Positions 50,167-62,586 are shown, counted from the stretch's first letter. The stretch: DNA of 64,000 bases from Camphora micrantha (GCA_003546025.1 QPKB01000003.1:16647012-16711011), one strand, 5' to 3'. Notes: generated by a model not told the origin, from the sequence alone. Numbers and translations are program-made.

Positions 50167-53079
50167 ATGATGTTCTCCATCACTTCCTTGTTCCTAGCTC
50201 TTCTCATCTCCACCATTCTCTTCTTCTTCCACAAACAAAGGAAACAGCCCAACCTCCCACCTTCGCCTTTCAAGCTTCCCATCTTGGGCAATCTCCACCA
50301 GCTGGGCTCCTCTCCTCACCGCTCCCTCCGCGCACTCTCTCAAGAACATGGCCCCCTCATGCTCCTCCATATGGGTCTCACCCCCACCCTAGTAGTCTCC
50401 TCAAGAGATGCAGCTGAAGAGATCATGAAGACCCATGACCTCATCTTCTCCAGCAGACCCTCTTCCTTAATGGCTCATAAGCTCCTCTACGGGAACAAGG
50501 ACCTAGCCCTTGCTCCCTACAGTGAGTACTGGAGGCAAGCAAAAAAGATGTTCACAGTTGAGCTCTTGAGCCAAAAGAGGGTGGAGTCATTTAGAACTGT
50601 GAGAGAGGAAGAGATCATGAACATGATGGAGAAGATCTCTTCTTTTTTTTCTTCTCAGTTGGGTCTTGTGAATTTGAGTGAGTTGCTTGTTGCCCTCAAT
50701 AATGATATTATATGTAGGGTGGCTTTTGGGAAGAAGTACTCTCAAAGAGAAGGAGAAAATGGTGGGAGTGGCAATGAAAGTAGTAGAATTAAGAAACTAA
50801 TTGAAGAGCTTTCAGAGCTTATGGGGTCTTTCTATGTGGGGGATTTCATCCCTTCCCTAGCGTGGATTGGAAGATTGAGTGGATTGGTAGAGAGGGCTGA
50901 GAAGACTTCTAGAGAGTGGGATGATCTGCTTGAAGGGATTATTAAGGACCATGAAGATGGAAAGATAGAGACCGTGGATGGGACTGTGAAGGACTTTTTG
51001 GATGTCCTGCTCTATGTTAAAGAAGATGCAAGTTTTGGTGTCCCGCTCACCAAAGATCATGTCAAAGCACTTGTTTTGGTAAATTATCTTCTCTTCCAAA
51101 TTTTTAATCTTTAGTTGTTTTGAGAACTAGGACTAGGCCTAGTGGAAGTGGGGACTACTCAAACTTATTAGCTATAATGTTCAATCCCTAGGCAGTAGTG
51201 GGGGATCCAGAATTTTTGTTTGAGGGGTGTGGACCTTAATAGATAGTTTGATATGAGGAGCAAAATGAGAATTTTAATATAGATTTTGAGGATGGACCCA
51301 TAATACTTTTGAGATTTTGAGAGTAGACCCAAAATTTTGATATAAATTTAATTTGAATGTGTATCATAATTTAACGGGTGCGACCGCACCCACATGCCCA
51401 TACTTAGGTCCGCCCATGGACAGTATGGAGAGACTTTAGAGACCTTGTGGATTGAAACAAGATTAAAATAAAAAATTGCAAATCATCTTAAACTTTCAAT
51501 TCAATTCTTCAGAAAGTAGAATTTAAAATTGATTTACTTTTTTTTTTATAATCTTCTTTTTAATACATAGAGTCTCTTTGATCTTACGTACCAATACACT
51601 TGTAGCTCAAGTGGTGAGGCATCTCCCAATCCAAATATCTAAAGCAGGTGTAAAGGTATTTTTTAGCTTCTCTCTTCCTTTGGAGAAAGGTCGTCTTATG
51701 AGATTTGGGCATCTTTTTATGCAATTTTGTGGATGCCACGTGTTCATTGCTGTATACAAATGCTATAGTGTAAATTTTCTCTTTACTTAGCTTTTCATGG
51801 ATGAAACTCTTGTTACTGATCAGTTTAAAAATGGTGAACATGCAAGGTCGTCAAGACTTATGAATTCTCCATGGTTTTAAAACATAAAATTTTATATCAA
51901 CCAAATTCGTCAAAACTTTAGTGAATTAACCTTCATATTGGTTCATAAGTAATATTTTGCTTTTGTTTTGGTCCTTTTTCTTATAAGAAATATTTTGTAA
52001 AGTTTTCAGAATATAAGAACTCTGTAACTTCAATAAAATTCTTCTAAATATTAGAGAATTCATGTGTAAATGAAACAACAAAACATGGTAAAAGTAGTGA
52101 AAAGTATGATGCCAATAAAATGGTGTGGTTCAGAGTTTGAAGTGTAAAGATTTTTTTTTAATATATTTTACATGCTTTAGGCAAAATGTCCATTTTCATT
52201 TACATAGATGTACAGAAATTAATTTCATGCATTTATAGATGTAGTTAAAACAAATAGTATAAAATGCAGTAAAGATGAAAAAGGAATTCAAATTCTGTTC
52301 ATGCATAAACTTGGTAAAATTGAGAATGTAAGTTAAAATTCATATGCAAAATGGACTTACATATGTCATGCACCCAAAAAAAAAAAAAAAACCACCCCTC
52401 AAATCTCTTAATCATAACTTACTGTTGCTATTAAATTCCATGTGTTCTTCTCCTCTTCTTACAGGATATATTTGCAGCTGGAACTGACACTACATACGCT
52501 ACTATAGAATGGATAATGGCAGAGCTCCTAAGGAACCCAAAAGCAATGAAAAAAGTGCAAGAAGAGGTAAGGGGAATTGCAGTAGGGAAATCAATCGTTA
52601 CAGAGGACATGCTCCATCAAATGAACTACCTGAAATCAGCAATCAAAGAGACTTTGAGGTTACATCCTCCGTTACCATTACTATTACCTAGAGAGTCCAC
52701 TAAAAGTAGTAAAATATATGAGTATGATATTCCAGCCAAGTCGAGAGTCATAGTGAATGCATGGGCAATTGGAAGGGACCCAAAATCATGAGAAGAGCCT
52801 GAGAAATTTCAACCAGAGAGATTCATGGACGGTGGCAACAAGAGCCATGTAGACTTCAGAGGACATGATTTTGAACTCATACCATTTGGTGCAGGAAGAA
52901 GGATTTGCCCAGGAATTCATTTTGCAATTTCCACCGTCGAGTGCGCGGTAGCTAATCTTTTGCACAAATTTGATTGGAAGATGCCTGATGGGGTGGATAT
53001 TAACATGGATGAAGATCATGGGATCACTGTCCACAAGAAAACTTCTCTTCTTCTTATTTCAACACCTTGTTTTACTTAG
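50167..53079 (+). pseudogene. Cytochrome P450, CYP71 clan, copy 2, nonsense-interrupted
   Basis: Same two-exon structure as its neighbours: 50167-51078 and 52465-53079. The frame holds the anchor, PPSPFKLPILGN hinge, WRQAKK, AAGTDTT and ETLR motifs. It then meets TGA at 52789-52791, codon 413, where copies 1 and 3 have TGG (Trp). The frame goes on without shift through PERF, PFGAGRRICPG and the usual stop at 53077-53079. Without the stop it would be 508 codons. The truncated 412-residue product lacks the cysteine heme ligand and cannot be a working P450. Everything else is well kept, so the stop is recent, or this is one allele. The upstream membrane-anchor ORF would also lower its translation. 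Two adjacent ATGs (50167, 50170) are possible starts. Confidence 0.92.
51594..51630 (+). repeat. tRNA-like fragment in the intron of P450 copy 2
   Basis: CACTTGTAGCTCAAGTGGTG then AGGCATCTCCC has an A-box-like layout. A matching stretch occurs at the same intron position in copy 3 (58092-58162), so it predates that duplication. Likely an old SINE fragment. Confidence 0.45.
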
Positions 53080-56000
53080 AAGTTGTTAAAGATGTGGTTA
53101 AAACCTGTTGTTTTACTAGTAGTGTCTGTGTGCTTAATTATGATTATAAATGATATCGGTTAGGCTCAGGTTCAGGTTCGATTCAAGGTCATCATATACA
53201 AGCAGACTTTATGAGGTTGGATCCTCCAAGTATCTTGTTAGACAGGGTCTATTTCTATATATAGTGACGTAATCAAGTTTCAATCTGCATGACAGGGGTG
53301 TTTGTATGTTTTATAGTGATGTGATTTTTTTGGTAAAATCCACTTTATTATTCTTAAGATTCTATACATAAAAATGTATTCAAAAGAAAAGAATGCAATA
53401 AATTTATATTAAATACAGATCAAGTTTGAATTTATAACTATTAATGTATATTTTATAGTTCATGCAATTGTAAGAAAGAAAAGAGAGAAAAGAAAGTGCT
53501 TAGATAAATTAATTGCTATCTTAAGTCTTAATTAAGCATTATTGAGAAGCAAAGTCGGTTAATTCAAACTTTCAGATCATGTTAAGTTCTTTAACATTTG
53601 AAGAAAAATTCAAAAGATTATCATTATTATTATTTCTTGAAGAAGATGGATATTCTCAAATGTAAAAAATAAAAAATTAATTTTAAGTTAAAGGAGGAAA
53701 TATTTTTTTATAACAATGCAAATCAAATAGAGAGATAATTAATGAAAACACATTAACAAATCAATCATGCAGAAATCAATATTTTGTGTTTTTGATATAT
53801 TAATCATCATTCTTAAAATAAATTACAAATAAATTCTTAATTTTTTAAATTTGTACAGATATTTTGATTTTTCTTTGAGTTTTTAGCTAGAAAAGCATTT
53901 AAAAAAGTGTTATGTTAAGTTATTCGTTATTTTATCCCTTAATTAAGATGTTACTAAAAGTCAAAGCTGATTAATTCTAATATGCAAATATATGTAAGTT
54001 ATTAAATTTCTCTTAATTTTTATAAATCTTTGGATGCATTATTGTTATTATGAAAAGAAAAAGAAAATAGATTTATTTAGATGCAAAAAAAAAAAACTAT
54101 TTTTTTAATGAAGAACGATAAAATACCTTCCATTAGGGACGTAGTTCCAAATACAAATTTTGTTATGATCGAGATAATATGGGTAAGAGATAATATCAGT
54201 AGAATTCTTGCTGTGTGCATATGTGCGGAAGCGTGAATAATTGCGATCGACAATCAATCAAGCGACACAAGAAAAGAAAACAAGCGACACAAGAAAAGAA
54301 AACAATCACACATAGAGATTTACGTAATTCGCCAAAATTGCTTCTGTCGACTAGAAAGAAACTCGACTTTCTTTTTAGGTTCTCTACTATCTCTCTTAGG
54401 TTTAGGGTTATAGACTATATCAATATATAATCCACACTTTCGTTTAGGGTTACAGATTATATCAATATATAATCCACACTTTTTTGGCTCCCAATAAGTC
54501 CTTAGTACAATTAATAAAACACCCATGACCCTGAACCCACTTGGTCTGGACCCTTGGCCAATAATTTCAACAATGGTAATTAAGAAGATGTTGAGAGTGA
54601 GTTCCTTAATGATCAATATATAATCCCCTCCAAGAAAGCCCCGGTACAATTACCAAAATACTCGTAACCCTGATCGAACGTACTTGGTCTAGACCCTTGG
54701 CCAACAATTATAGCAATGATACCTTAGAAGAATTTGAGATTGGGTTCCTTAATGATCAAGTTAACATCACTGGAGATATTTTCTTTAATAATAACTAGAA
54801 GAAGTTGAGAGTGTTGAGTTTAATTAGTTGTTATTTTCTCTTAATATGCCTAATTTTAATTTCCAACAATTTCAACAATGATAACTAAAAAGAAGTTGAG
54901 AGTGGGTTCCTTAATTATCAATATATAATCCACACTTTCTTGACCTCCAAGAAAGCCCTGGTACAATTACGAAAATACTCATAACCTTGATTGAACCTAC
55001 TTAGTTTGGACCCGTAGCCAACAATTTCAATAATGACGACTTAGAAGAATTTGAGATTGGGTTCCTTAATGATCAAGTCAACATCATTGGAGATATTTTC
55101 TTTAGTGATAACTAAGAATAAGTTGAGAGTGTTAAGTTAAATTAGTTGTTATTTTCTCTTAATATGCCTAATTTTAATTTCCAACAATTTCAACAATGAT
55201 AACTAAAAAGAAGTTGAGAGTGGATTCCTTAATTATCAATATATAATCCACACTTTCTTGACCTTCAAAAAAGCCCTGGTACAATTATCAAAATACTCAT
55301 AACCCTGATTGAACCTACTTCGTCTGAACCCTTGGCCAACAATTTCAACAATGATAACTTAGAAGAATTTGAGATTGGGTTCCTTAATGATCAAGTCAAC
55401 GTCAGTGGAGATATTTTCTTTAGTGATAACTAAGAATAAGTTGAGAGTGTTAAGTTAAATTAGCTGTTATTTTCTCTTAATATGCCTAATTTTAATTTCC
55501 AAATATATGTAAGTTCTTAAATTTTGTTGTGTTTTTTTTCTAAATCTTCATATGCATTATTGTTATTATTAACAAAGAAGAAAGTTTTATTTATTTATGT
55601 ATTTAGCTTTCTTAAATATTGTTAGTTTCAGATATTATATCTAGAGCAAGAGCAAAAGAATGTTACAAATATCATTATCGGGATAATATGGGCAGGAGAC
55701 AATGTTAGGATAGTTTCAGCAATGATAAATAGGTTGAGAGTGGGTTCCCTACTGAAGTCAACAACACTGGAGATATTTTTTTGCCCTATGAGAATTCTAA
55801 GAGCACTGAACCACTGGTTTATGTGGTATTTGCGACTTCTATCCACCAACGAAATGTATGAGTGGAGACGTCCAAACTCCAAATCACTGAAAGCCACACA
55901 AATAAACTTATCATCTTTCCACTTGTTACTTCCGTACTGATTTATTTGTGTAGCTGTTTTATCCTTTGTTAGTAAGGATAAGGATGGCCACTCATCAAAT

Positions 56001-56784
56001 ATTTGTAATATGATACAATATTCCATATCTAACATTGGTAATTATAGTTAAACCATTTAAGAATAGTGTGTATTGGGACTTATTTTTTATAATCAGGGTG
56101 GGAATCATTCAATAGTAGTGGTCCACTATAATACATGGTTGTTCATGAGCTCATGTGGAGGTAATGAAGTAAAAGTTGAATTTCTTTTATAGAAAAAATA
56201 TATGAATAATGTTTTATTCTTGAAAAATGTAATATATATATATATATTTAAAAAAATCAGCGTATTGTATAATACATTCTAAACTAGCCAACCAATTGCT
56301 TCTTTTTTTTTCTTTTTTGAACTAAAGTAGATTAAATCCTAATCTGTAATTAGTTAATGTACTAACATCTTTAGATATATGTTGTTTCAAAATTAATGCA
56401 CCATTAACTTGAATAAAATGAAGAGTCAACTGATGGAGGATAAAAATTCTATTGTGGAAAGTTCATTTTACGTCATTGGATAAGATTTCTTTGTTGTTAT
56501 ATTAAAATATTCCTAAAGCCCACTTATATCACATATGACTATTGAGTCTGATTGGCTCTCTTACATCCTATTTCAGAAAGATAAAGAGAGAGGGATACAC
56601 CGGTGGGATATAGGAGGTACTTATATATTTAAATGTGAGAAATTTACATTAATTAGCAAATAATTACCTGCCATTTTTACTTTTATAAGCAACAACATCT
56701 TCTATTTCAAAAATTCGGACTCGTAAAATGATTCGGACTCGTAAAATATGATATCTTATTAGACTGACAGGAATACAAGAGTAG
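53080..56784. other. Spacer between P450 copies 2 and 3
   Basis: No gene recognised. The 3' flank to about 53230 matches that of copy 3 (GTGTGCTTAATTATGA, TTTAT.AGGTTGGAT). The rest aligns with the spacer after copy 1, except that one segment is multiplied (54612-55500). Confidence 0.6.
54612..55500 (+). repeat. Tandem repeat, units of about 305-318 bp, about three copies
   Basis: Units start at ATCAATATATAATCC near 54612, 54917 and 55235. Each has AAGAAAGCCC or AAAAAGCCC, GGTACAATTA, TTGGCCAACAATT or similar, GATTGGGTTCCTTAATGATC and TTATTTTCTCTTAATATGCC. Partial units lie just upstream (about 54410-54610). The matching place in the spacer after copy 1 (about 47740-47900) has a single copy, so the expansion is specific to this spacer. 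Confidence 0.82.
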
Positions 56785-56794
56785 TATATTTATT
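56785..56794 (+). promoter_or_regulatory. Candidate TATA box of P450 copy 3
   Basis: TATATTTATT is preceded by GTAG as in copy 1 and followed by a GA-rich leader. Confidence 0.5.
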
Positions 56795-56806
56795 TGAGTG
56801 TGTCTC

Positions 56807-56808
<2 letters not shown>

Positions 56809-56844
<36 letters not shown>
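56809..56844. repeat. (GA)n microsatellite in the leader of P450 copy 3
   Basis: About 18 GA units lie between the TATA-like box and the ATG. Copy 2 has only a short GAGAGAGAG at the same place, and copy 1 has GGGCGAGAG. Length change here would alter the 5' UTR. Confidence 0.9.
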
Positions 56845-56846
<2 letters not shown>

Positions 56847-56898
56847 CTCAATAAATTCATCTCCTTTTGGCCTTTTTTACTTACAACAAGAAGATCGC

Positions 56899-59706
56899 AT
56901 GATGTTCTTCATCTCTTCCTTGTTCCTTGCTCTTCTCATCTCCACCATTCTCTTCTTCTTCCACAAACAAAGGAAACAGCCCAACCTCCCACCTTCACCT
57001 TTCAAGCTTCCCATCTTAGGCAACCTCCACCAGCTGGGCTCCTCCCCACACCGCTCCCTCCACGCACTCTCTCAAAAATATGGCCCCCTCATGCTCCTCC
57101 ACCTGGGTCACCATCCCACCCTCATAGTCTCCTCAAGAGAAGCAGCTGAAGAGATCATGAAGACCCATGACCTCATCTTCTCCAGCAGACCCTCTTCCTT
57201 CATGGCTCAAAAGCTCCTCTACGGCAAGGACGTCGGCTTTGCGCCCTATGGCGAGTATTGGAGACAGGCAAGGAAGATATGCATAGTTGAGCTCTTGAGC
57301 TCCAAGAGGGTGGAGTCATTTAGAACTGTGAGAGAGGAAGAGATAATGAATATGATCTTCTCCATCTCTTCTTCTTCTCAATTGGGTCTTGTGAATTTGA
57401 GTGAGTTGCTTGTATCCCTTACAAATGATATTGTATGTAGGGTGGCTTTGGGGAAGAAATACTCTCAAGGAGGCCAAGGAGAAGATGGTAGGATTAGATT
57501 TAAGAGACTGATGAGAGAGTTTTCAGAGCTTTTGGGGTCTTTCTTTGTGGGGGATTTTGTTCCTTCCCTTTCTTGGATTGGAAGATTGAGTGGTTTGGTA
57601 GAGAGGGCTGAGAAGAATTCTAGAGAGTGGGATGATCTGCTCGAAGGGATTGTTAAGGACCATGAAGATGGAAAGAGAGAGACTGTGGATGGGAGTGTGA
57701 AGGACTTTGTGGACGTCTTGCTCAATGTTCAGAAAGATAAAAGTTTTGGTATTTCACTCACCAAAGATCATATCAAAGCAATCATTATGGTAAATTCTCT
57801 TCTCTTCCAAATAATTATATTCTTTAGTTATTTAGCCGACTAGACTAGTGGTCAAGGGGGACTATCTTAAACTTTATGTGCCCAGGGATTGATCTCAAGG
57901 CAGTATGTTGAGAGCTAGAGTCCTATTGCACAGAGACCTTGTAGATTAAAATTAATAAGATTAAAACAAAAAAGATAAATCAATTTCAAATTTTCAATTC
58001 AATTCAAGATTAAAAAAATCAAAATTCAAGAATTGATTTACTTTTTATTATAATCTTATTTTAATCCACAAGGTCTTTGTGTTCTCACATGCCAATCCAC
58101 TTGTAGCTCAAGTAGTGAGACATCTCCCTTGCCACACATGTAACCAAGGGTCATCCCTCGATCTATTAGATTGGGATTAGAGAAGTGTTTGTGTGTGGGG
58201 TGTAAGAGTATGTATTAGAGAGAAAAAAAAAAAATATGTGTGTGTGTGTGTGGGAGGGGGGGGGGGGGGGGCGGGGGGGGCGCTGTATATATTAGAGAAA
58301 AATAAAAGTAAGGGGGGGAGGCGTATATATTAGAGAAAAATAAAAAGTAAGGGGGGGAGGGGGGGGCGCGTTATATATATTAGAGAAAAATAAAAAGTAA
58401 ATAAATAAATAACCAACTCTTACATATAATTGATTGTATGGTGGTAAAAGATAAAAGAGAATATGTCCAACACTCTCCTTTTGTTTCTTACATATCCTTT
58501 TTTTTCAAAACACGGTAACTTCATATCAACCAAATGCCCTAACTAAGTGCGTATTGACTAGCATGTTGGCTCATATCTAGTATTTCCTTTTTGTTTCCAT
58601 TTTTTTCTTATTAGAAAATAAAATTACAGATCATCCAGAAAAATAAAAACTTTGTGACTTCATTTCTAATTTCTTTTAGAGCATTCATAAACCAAGTAAC
58701 AATATATGATGTGAAATGGTGAAGAATATATGGTTTCAAGAAAATGGTGAAGTATATATAATTAAAAAAAATTTAAAGTGTAAAGACTTTTATTTATTTT
58801 ACATTTTACATAGGTAAAATGTCCATTTTTAGTTAAGTATATAAGTATAAAAATTAATCTCATCCATTTAATTAAACATGCAGTTAAAACAAATATTGTA
58901 AAAGGTACTCACCAAAAAGGTATCAAAATGGCGTTCACAGAACTTTGTAAAATTTGGAATTTATGTTAAACTTAATTAATAAGCAAATTCAACTTGCACA
59001 TTTCATACATTAAAAAAAAATTCTCTCTAGTTTCTTAATCATAACTAATTGTTGCTACTAAGTCCCATGAGTTTTTCTCTTCCCCTTACAGGATATGTTT
59101 GCAGCTGGAACCGACACTATATACACAGCTATGGAATGGATAATGGCAGAGCTCCTAAGGAACTCAAAAGTAATGAGAGAAGTGCAAAAAGAGGTAAGGG
59201 GAATTGCAAATGGGAAATCAATGGTTACAGAGGATATGCTTCATCAAATGAACTACCTAAAATCAGTGATCAAAGAGACTATGAGGTTACATCCTCCAAT
59301 TCCATTACTTATTCCTAGAGAGTCCATTAAAAGTAGTAAAATATATGGGTATGATATTCCAGCTAAGACAAGAGTCATGGTAAATGCATGGGCAATTGGA
59401 AGGGACCCTAAATCGTGGGAGGACCCTGATAAATTTCAACCAGAGAGATTCATGGATGGTGGCAACAAGAGCCATGTAGACTTCAGAGGACATGATTTTG
59501 AACTCATCCCATTTGGTGCAGGAAGGAGGATTTGCCCAGGAATTCATTTTGCAATGTCCACCGTCGAGTGCACACTAGCTAATCTTTTACATAGATTTGA
59601 TTGGAAGATGCCTGATGGGGTGGATATTGACATGGACGAAATCCAGGGGCTCTCGGTCCAAAAGAATACTCCTCTTATTCTTGTTCCAACACCTAGTTTT
59701 ACTTAG
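56899..59706 (+). CDS. Cytochrome P450, CYP71 clan (CYP71A-like), copy 3, intact
   Basis: ER-anchored monooxygenase, substrate unknown. Exons 56899-57789 and 59092-59706, phase-0 intron, 501 residues. Motifs: anchor FLALLISTILFFF, hinge PPSPFKLPILGN, WRQARK, AAGTDTIYT in helix I (copies 1 and 2 have AAGTDTTY, so the second Thr of this motif is Ile here), KETMR, PERF and PFGAGRRICPG with Cys at about 445. Exon 1 is a few codons shorter than in copies 1 and 2 around the loop after KKYSQ. Two adjacent ATGs start the frame. The intron is 1.3 kb, with a G-rich minisatellite. Shares 3' flank sequence with both other copies. The Thr-to-Ile change lies next to the catalytic groove and may affect substrate or oxygen handling. 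That is inference. Confidence 0.93.
58092..58162 (+). repeat. tRNA-like fragment in the intron of P450 copy 3
   Basis: CACTTGTAGCTCAAGTAGTG then AGACATCTCCC matches the copy 2 intron. A later GGGTCATCCCTCGATC could be a decayed B box. Confidence 0.45.
58250..58400 (+). repeat. G-rich minisatellite, units of about 55-65 bp
   Basis: Three or more units of TATATATTAGAGAAAAATAA then AAAGTAAGGGGGGGAGG, joined by G-runs and GCG. It begins with (TG)n and a run of about 20 G's with a few C's. The G-runs are numerous enough for G-quadruplex formation. Located in the intron of P450 copy 3. Confidence 0.85.
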
Positions 59707-60137
59707 AATTATTTAATATGCAATTAAAACCTTTTGGACATATATGAATTTGTGGTGTGCTTAATTATGACTAGAAATGTAATCGGTCAAGTTTATATTC
59801 AGGTCAGGGTCATCCCAACCGGACTTTATTAGGTTGGATTACAATTTCACAAATTTTCTGGTTTTTCCTTATATTCCTATAGTTTATATGTTCGTCAGTG
59901 ATTTCCCCTAATTTTCTCAATCATTTCATTACTTTTAACTTATTTTTCATTTTCCTTTTTTTTTTTCATTATGCAATTATACTCATGTTCTCATGGTTCG
60001 ACCACGATGAACCACCAGTGAAACAAGGTTCCATTGAACCCTTGCCCTCACCAGTAGGGATGGAAATAGGCTAGGATCCAATCATGTCCATGGTATATTT
60101 GGACCCAAGCCAGAATTTCTGTATGTATATCATGTCC

Positions 60138-60172
<35 letters not shown>

Positions 60173-60727
60173 TTATGAAGCACAATTGGGATAAGATTGA
60201 GATGATGATGGTGGCGGCAGCTTATATATAAAGTACAGTTATTGTATTGGATATTCTTGACCTCGGGCATGAAATTCATGAACCCAAAATCAGTCCTGAA
60301 TCTTATTCGGGTCTATAGAGTGGATTCAAACTTGAACCCAAATCTAATGGGGTACAAATATTGTATCGATGCCTGAATTTTTAAGTTTGGGTCCTTTGGG
60401 TCTTTGGGACCCTTTTTCTTATCCCAATTCAATAGTTTGATGGGCATATTGGAGTTTTTTTGTTCCTTTTATATGAGATTTTTTGAAGCAATGCCATTTT
60501 ATAGTGTTATTTTTGTACAATTGCAAATCCAGATGTGCATACTGATAACAGAGAATAGACAAGGACACCTTTCAGGTTTAGGTTGGATCGAAATTGAATG
60601 ATATTGAAACCTGAGCTACTTAAACCAAGTTCGATTTTTAGCTTCAAGGACAGGGTTCCTACTTGGATTAAGTTAGCTAAGGTGGAGTCGATATATTATA
60701 CTTCCAAAACATAATACAGATTTCTAA

Positions 60728-61660
60728 GGGCATGTTTGTGTACAAGCCTTTTCCATGGAATGCGGAAACTGCCACATAAGCAAAATCCATGATAATTGAA
60801 TGCCATTGAAAAGGTCTTCCATAGAAACTAAAGATCTACGTCTGGTGCGTAATATTTTTCTTTGCAGAAATGATAGTTTTCATGTTTGGTGCGGCAATTT
60901 TCCAGTGGGAAAAATTTTTACCAATCCAGGAACAAGTTTTTCTCAACAGTACTCATGCTCTCCGCCACAACTTATCATAGATGAACATAAACAAAATTAC
61001 ATGAATGCATTGGCTACAAGTAACCAGTTCCATCAAGATGAACAGAGCATTTCAAGAAGCACCATAAAATCACCTAAAAAAGGCCATTGTATTGATTGAA
61101 AATGACAATTTCGGGTGGCCGTTTATACACTAGAATAATCAAACTTTAGAGACAAAATGGATTTATACATTAGAAGAATCAAATTTTATACAATAGCTCA
61201 AGCCATGAAAGTAGTATCAAAACAAGGCATACAGCTACAATCACACTTGTCCATCATGTTCCCACCTCAGAGTCTCATACAAAGGGACATCCTATTGTTT
61301 CTCTAGGAAGAAAAGGAGTAGAGGTTCTCCACACCGATCATTTTTGTTGCCAGGGAGATCTGGTTGCAGTTGGTCAGGATCGAGAGAGGAGAAGAGGAAG
61401 GAGGGTCACAGGTCTGAGTGCTAGGGTTTCACACGGGTTGGAACGTCGGGCATCTTGGTTCAGAAAAGTTCACTTTTCTGCAGAAATGAAATCCGATGGC
61501 CCCCCATGGTAATTGGAATTCCGGAATTCTCATGAAAAAGTCCGACGTTGCAGAAATGAGTTTCTATAGGCTTTTGCTACACCAAACGTACAAAAAACCT
61601 CATTTCCACGGAAAACAAATGTCTTTTCTGTGGAAATGAGTTACACAAACTTGTCATAGA
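60728..61660. mobile_element. Probable non-autonomous DNA element
   Basis: Left end GGGCATGTTTGTGTACAAG followed by TTTTCCATGGAA. The right end, as complement, is CATACTCTATGACAAGTTTG then TGTAACTCATTTCCACAG. The ends share GTTTGTGTA and TTTCCA.GGAA-type sequence as loose inverted repeats. No coding motif. Boundaries uncertain, and a second element may follow to about 62080. Confidence 0.35.
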
Positions 61661-62586
61661 GTATGTTTATGCATGATCTGGTGAAGAGAAAAGTGCATTT
61701 CCCCTTCTGCGGCAGATCGAGTCTAACCTATTCATCAAAATTTCGATGTCTTCTCTATGCGGGAAATTGCGAAAAAATTGACTGAAATCAATGACTCTCT
61801 CTCTGCACCAAACAACAACCAAGGAAGTTGCCAGAGTTTCACAGCAGTTTCCCTGCACATATGCCTCATTAAGAATATACAAAATTATTTTTGGTTACTA
61901 CATAAGGTCCCTAGTGGAGTGGTATTTCCATGAAAAAGAATCAAATCCCTAATAGGCATTGTGAGACTAGAACAAGTTTGTGTAATAATAGTCCCTTTCC
62001 ATGGAGGCATTGTGAAGAAGCAAGACATTTTTCTATCGAATAGGTTTTCTGTCATTTTGGTGCAAAGGCACTTCCGAGAAAAGAGTATCTTCAGGGTTGC
62101 TGTGGCGGGTAGCTAAAAAAGAAATTCACAAAAATGAAAGTCCAAAAGAAAACATTTTACGGAAGTAACAGAAACGTAACCAAATAACCAAAGGTGCCTT
62201 GCCACTTGAGCTCTCTCTAGTTAGGATATTCGCATACTTAACATGTGTTGCACAATGAAAAGGGCAAATCCAACTTGGGCTTGCTTGGTTGAAGCATATT
62301 TTTTGCCCATCATTTTAATTAATTTATCATTAGTTAGGATTTTCAGATCAAGAATCTCCGATTTATTGCTAGCTCGTGGTTCTCATTTCAAGATCCATGG
62401 AGTAGAGTCCCAAGGGAAACTACTATTGATTCGTGGGATCAATTTATATGCGGATTCATGAAAAAGATATTTCACATTTAAACAACAAGAAGTACTACAT
62501 TATTTATTACAGTGGAAGGTTTTTAGCTCAGTTCTAACTAACACGTTTTCATTTTAACTCTCATTCACACCATATCAACTCATTTT

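Noticed and set aside
54612..55500. CRISPR-like array
   Set aside because: Units are over 300 bp with no short-repeat/spacer pattern, in a plant nuclear context.
62243..62461. Possible gene fragment or organelle-derived insert
   Set aside because: I could not match it to a known gene or plastid/mitochondrial sequence by eye.
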